Assembly (NCBI GenBank): GCA_900547765.1 | Contig: URIA01000068.1 | Coordinates: 1-7,221 of the forward strand | DNA length: 7,221 nt | Source of the DNA: an uncultured Collinsella sp. | GTDB lineage: Bacteria; Actinomycetota; Coriobacteriia; Coriobacteriales; Coriobacteriaceae | Direction of reading: 5' to 3' | Part shown: in pieces, positions 5,451-7,221 of the stretch | Layout of the letters: every line of letters begins with the position of its first letter | Numbering within the stretch: position 1 is the stretch's first letter | Program-made: the position numbers and the translations under genes | The notes under the pieces: model-generated | Database searches by the model: none | What the model was told of the DNA's origin: nothing | What the model saw: the letters and a program-made list of their open reading frames with translations, nothing else

Positions 5451-5990
5451 CACGCCAAAGCCAGCAAGAACAAAGTCGGGGATAAAGTCGAGCACGCCCT
5501 GGATAGCGTCAGCACCCAGATAGAACGACAGCGAGCACAGCAGGAACGCCATGATGATGCCGGTTAAACCGATCAGGAAGTGCATCGCATAGACACCCTT
5601 AAGGTTGCCCTGGCCGGAGAAGACATCAGCGCGGTCAACCAGGATCGGCAGGGCGGCGTTGAGGATGTTCTTGATGGCAAGGCACAGCGTGGCGATGGGC
5701 ATGGCAAGCGCGATGGCTGCCTCGGTGCTCTGGCCCAGCTGGATAGCGAAGGCGCAGGCGAGCACGCCGCCGATCGTCTCATCAGGCGGCACGTAGGCGC
5801 CGATGGAGATCGAGCCCATGAACAGAAGCTCCAGGCTGGCGCCGATCGCGAGGCCGGACTGCAGGTCCCCCAGCACCAGGCCCACGAGCGGGCACAGGAC
5901 AATGGGGCGGAACGCATAGAGCGTACCGAGCTGGAAGTCGAACTTACCAAATGCGGCGATAAGTCCGATGAGGATTGCTTGGGTAAGCAT
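5217..5990 (-). CDS. PTS mannose-family EIIC component, copy 2 (complete operon)
   Basis: This 257-residue integral membrane permease subunit starts at ATG 5990 (MLTQAILIGL), with AAGGGGG about 4 nt upstream. The family region GASLELLFMGSISIGAYVPP is at about residues 50-69. It carries the sugar path together with EIID. Compared with the EIIC at 2425-3198 it aligns without gaps over its whole length: about 87% identical in residues 1-100, about 56% in 101-180 and 100% in 181-257. The tail ends DEDDDF. It follows EIIB by 58 nt containing a small hairpin and overlaps EIID. Its 5' codon use is mixed, in contrast to the G/C-ending 3' third. Confidence 0.95.
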   Translation of the reverse strand: MLTQAILIGLIAAFGKFDFQLGTLYAFRPIVLCPLVGLVLGDLQSGLAIGASLELLFMGSISIGAYVPPDETIGGVLACAFAIQLGQSTEAAIALAMPIATLCLAIKNILNAALPILVDRADVFSGQGNLKGVYAMHFLIGLTGIIMAFLLCSLSFYLGADAIQGVLDFIPDFVLAGFGVAANILPAMGFAMLGRLVLTKQLVPFYFLGFLLCSYANVPVLGVALIAIIIGIDKFDLLGLGGAQPQLSAEGDEDDDF

Positions 5991-6017
5991 ATATCCCCCT
6001 TTCCTAATAGGACACTA

Positions 6018-6037
6018 CGAAGAGCTCAGACTCTTCG
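6018..6037 (-). other. Intercistronic hairpin between EIIB and EIIC
   Basis: CGAAGAG (6018-6024) and CTCTTCG (6031-6037) form a perfect 7-bp stem with a 6-nt loop. No T-run follows on the minus strand, so it is unlikely to end transcription. Such elements between cistrons can protect or define mRNA ends. Confidence 0.4.
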
Positions 6038-6048
6038 AAATTGAACGC

Positions 6049-6531
6049 CTAGAGCACGCTGGCGCAGTCAACCTTGGGGTCATCGGCCAGGGGTCGAATC
6101 TCGACCTCAACGCCACGATCCAGCATCTCGCGCACATCGGCTTCCTCGGCCGCGGTCAGGAAGATCTGACGAGAGACCTGACGAGCATCGGGACGCTTCT
6201 CGTCCTTGGGCTTGGTGTTGCCCAGGTTGACCGACTTGATCTGCGGGCAGCCCTCAACAAGCTGCTTTGCCTCAGCAATAGTGGCGACACAGATGATCAT
6301 CTTGTACTTGTCGGTCACGCCCGAGTTGATAGCTTCGATTGCATGCTCCATATCTTTGATGACGAGCTTGCAGCCGGCAGGCTTGCCCATCTTAAGCGTC
6401 GTCTTCCACACCGGGTCGTTAGCGACCTTATCGCCCACGCAGAAGATGCAGTTGGAGCCAAGGCCCTGAACCCAGGAAACTGCGACCTGGCCATGAAGCA
6501 GGCGATGGTCAACGCGAAGTAGCTGAATCAT
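6049..6531 (-). CDS. PTS mannose-family EIIB component
   Basis: The 160-residue cytoplasmic EIIB takes the phosphate from EIIA and passes it to the incoming sugar. The N-terminus reads MIQLLRVDHRLLHGQV, the hallmark of the Man/Lev/Sor EIIB family. His13, in the HGQ motif, is the expected phosphorylation site. The length is normal for the family. I start at ATG 6531, with GGGGGG 7 nt upstream, rather than at a TTG five codons earlier that would place that purine run inside the gene. It sits between EIIA and EIIC in the usual order. The C-terminal half contains RQVSRQIFLTAAEEADVREM, typical of the family's helix before the last strand. Confidence 0.95.
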   Translation of the reverse strand: MIQLLRVDHRLLHGQVAVSWVQGLGSNCIFCVGDKVANDPVWKTTLKMGKPAGCKLVIKDMEHAIEAINSGVTDKYKMIICVATIAEAKQLVEGCPQIKSVNLGNTKPKDEKRPDARQVSRQIFLTAAEEADVREMLDRGVEVEIRPLADDPKVDCASVL

Positions 6532-6555
6532 AATGTGACCCCCCAAAGGTCTTGT

Positions 6556-6568
6556 GCCGTCTTACGGC
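6556..6568 (-). other. Small intercistronic hairpin between EIIA and EIIB
   Basis: GCCGT and ACGGC form a 5-bp stem with a 3-nt loop in the 57-nt gap between EIIA and EIIB. There is no T-run. It is short enough to be chance, but a second hairpin occurs in the next gap. Confidence 0.25.
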
Positions 6569-6588
6569 GTGTCAGTAGGTGCTGCGGA

Positions 6589-7008
6589 TTAGAACTCTTC
6601 TTCCTCGTCGTCATCGACCAAAAGATCGTTGACAAACTTCACGCGCGTATCGTCCGCAGCGACGATGGCGCGAATCGTCTCCTCAACCGGCGCCGACTCG
6701 TCAGAGAACAGCAGCTGGATGAGGAGAGGAAGGTTCATGTTGGTAACGAGGTACGTGCGGGGACGCGTCTGGACGATCTTGGTGAACTCGTTGTTGACGC
6801 TGCCGCCAAAGAGGTCGGTGCAGACAACGACATCATCGTCAGCAGACATGCCTGCCAGCAGTTTTTGGGCCTCCTCGGCCACGTCCATGCGGCCATCGAC
6901 GAACATCGAAAGATCGTGGACGTTGTCGCGAGCGCCCGAGAGCAGTTCGACGCTCTCCTTGATGCCGGTAGCGAAGTGCGCATGGCTGGCGATGATGTAC
7001 TGTCTCAT
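6589..7008 (-). CDS. PTS mannose-family EIIA component
   Basis: This is a 139-residue cytoplasmic EIIA of the Man family. It accepts phosphate from HPr and gives it to EIIB. His9 in MRQYIIASHAHF aligns with the phosphorylated His10 of ManX; the usual following glycine is alanine here. The DLFGGS motif at about residues 65-70 is another family hallmark. The protein ends in an acidic run plus phenylalanine (VDDDEEEEF), strikingly like the EIIC tails in this window. ATG 7008 is supported by GAGAGG about 9 nt upstream. It follows the SIS-domain gene by 46 nt and is separated from EIIB by 57 nt. It is a separate single-domain EIIA rather than the EIIAB fusion found in E. coli ManX. Confidence 0.95.
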   Translation of the reverse strand: MRQYIIASHAHFATGIKESVELLSGARDNVHDLSMFVDGRMDVAEEAQKLLAGMSADDDVVVCTDLFGGSVNNEFTKIVQTRPRTYLVTNMNLPLLIQLLFSDESAPVEETIRAIVAADDTRVKFVNDLLVDDDEEEEF

Positions 7009-7054
7009 TCTGTGTTCCTCTCAATAGCCCGGCACGTTCCCGCACCCGTTTTCT

Positions 7055-7221
7055 TTAGTAGTCGAACTGGTGATAGTAGCGACGATACTTGAGGTTGTGC
7101 TTGGTGACCGTCTCGTAGTAGCGAGCCAGGCGGTCGGTCACAAGCACCGTCAAAATCCACGGGGAGACGATGACGCGGAACTCGTCGTCAAGGCCGGGGA
7201 TCGCGAACTCGGCGGTGTCGA
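7055..7221 (-). CDS. SIS-domain sugar-phosphate enzyme, C-terminal 55 residues (gene starts beyond right edge)
   Basis: The frame is open from the right edge to TAA at 7055-7057. The visible end contains SPWILTVLVTDRLARYYE, then HNLKYRRYYHQFDY. This matches the C-terminal pattern of double-SIS enzymes of the FrlB/GfrE/GfrF and AgaS-like groups, in which a final helix is followed by a short RRYY-type tail. Such enzymes work in the cytoplasm on phosphosugars or phosphorylated Amadori products. The 46-nt gap to EIIA suggests a common operon, with this enzyme processing what the PTS brings in. The catalytic region is not visible, so the exact reaction is not determined. Confidence 0.6.
   Translation of the reverse strand, partial: DTAEFAIPGLDDEFRVIVSPWILTVLVTDRLARYYETVTKHNLKYRRYYHQFDY

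Overview
The window is about 7.2 kb of a GC-rich bacterial chromosome dominated by mannose-family (EII-Man/Lev type) phosphotransferase system (PTS) genes. All genes I can support lie on the minus strand, so transcription runs from high to low coordinates. The codon style (mostly G/C third positions), the long acidic-tailed PTS proteins and the sugar-phosphate SIS-domain genes at both edges suggest a gut actinobacterium of the Coriobacteriia, perhaps Collinsella. That assignment comes from resemblance only; there is no rRNA or other marker gene in the window.

Layout in order of transcription. (1) 7221-4403: the 3' end of a SIS-domain sugar-phosphate enzyme gene, then genes for PTS EIIA, EIIB, EIIC and EIID, closed by a clear intrinsic terminator at 4343-4373. 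(2) 4314-3424: a DMT/EamA drug/metabolite-type transporter with a GTG start. (3) 3379-1611: a promoter with two operator-like boxes, a structured leader of roughly 135 nt, then a second EIIC-EIID pair without its own EIIA or EIIB, closed by a strong terminator at 1537-1576. (4) 1519-305: a major facilitator superfamily (MFS) transporter. (5) 228-1: a second promoter of the same architecture, driving the first 44 codons of another probable SIS-domain gene that runs off the left edge.

Two features stand out. First, the two EIIC-EIID pairs share a block that appears base-for-base identical over about 1,047 bp (1612-2658 and 4404-5450). It covers all of EIID and the last 77 codons of EIIC. It stops abruptly at the EIID stop codon on one side and inside EIIC on the other; the remaining 180 EIIC residues are only about 73% identical. 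The block also has more extreme third-position G/C use than the EIIC 5' ends next to it. This looks like recent gene conversion or module replacement that leaves two EIICs differing mainly in a middle segment. Second, the two promoters carry the same pair of boxes (AGTGGTATTAAA, 17 nt, then TCTATAATTGGTATC) with identical spacing. This implies that the left SIS-domain gene and the orphan EIIC-EIID pair are co-regulated.

Working model (inference): the SIS-domain enzymes process phosphorylated sugars or Amadori products (compare the fructoselysine/glucoselysine Gfr and Frl pathways) delivered by these PTS permeases. The complete operon supplies soluble EIIA and EIIB, and the orphan EIIC-EIID offers an alternative membrane permease under its own regulated promoter. 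The substrate cannot be read from this sequence.
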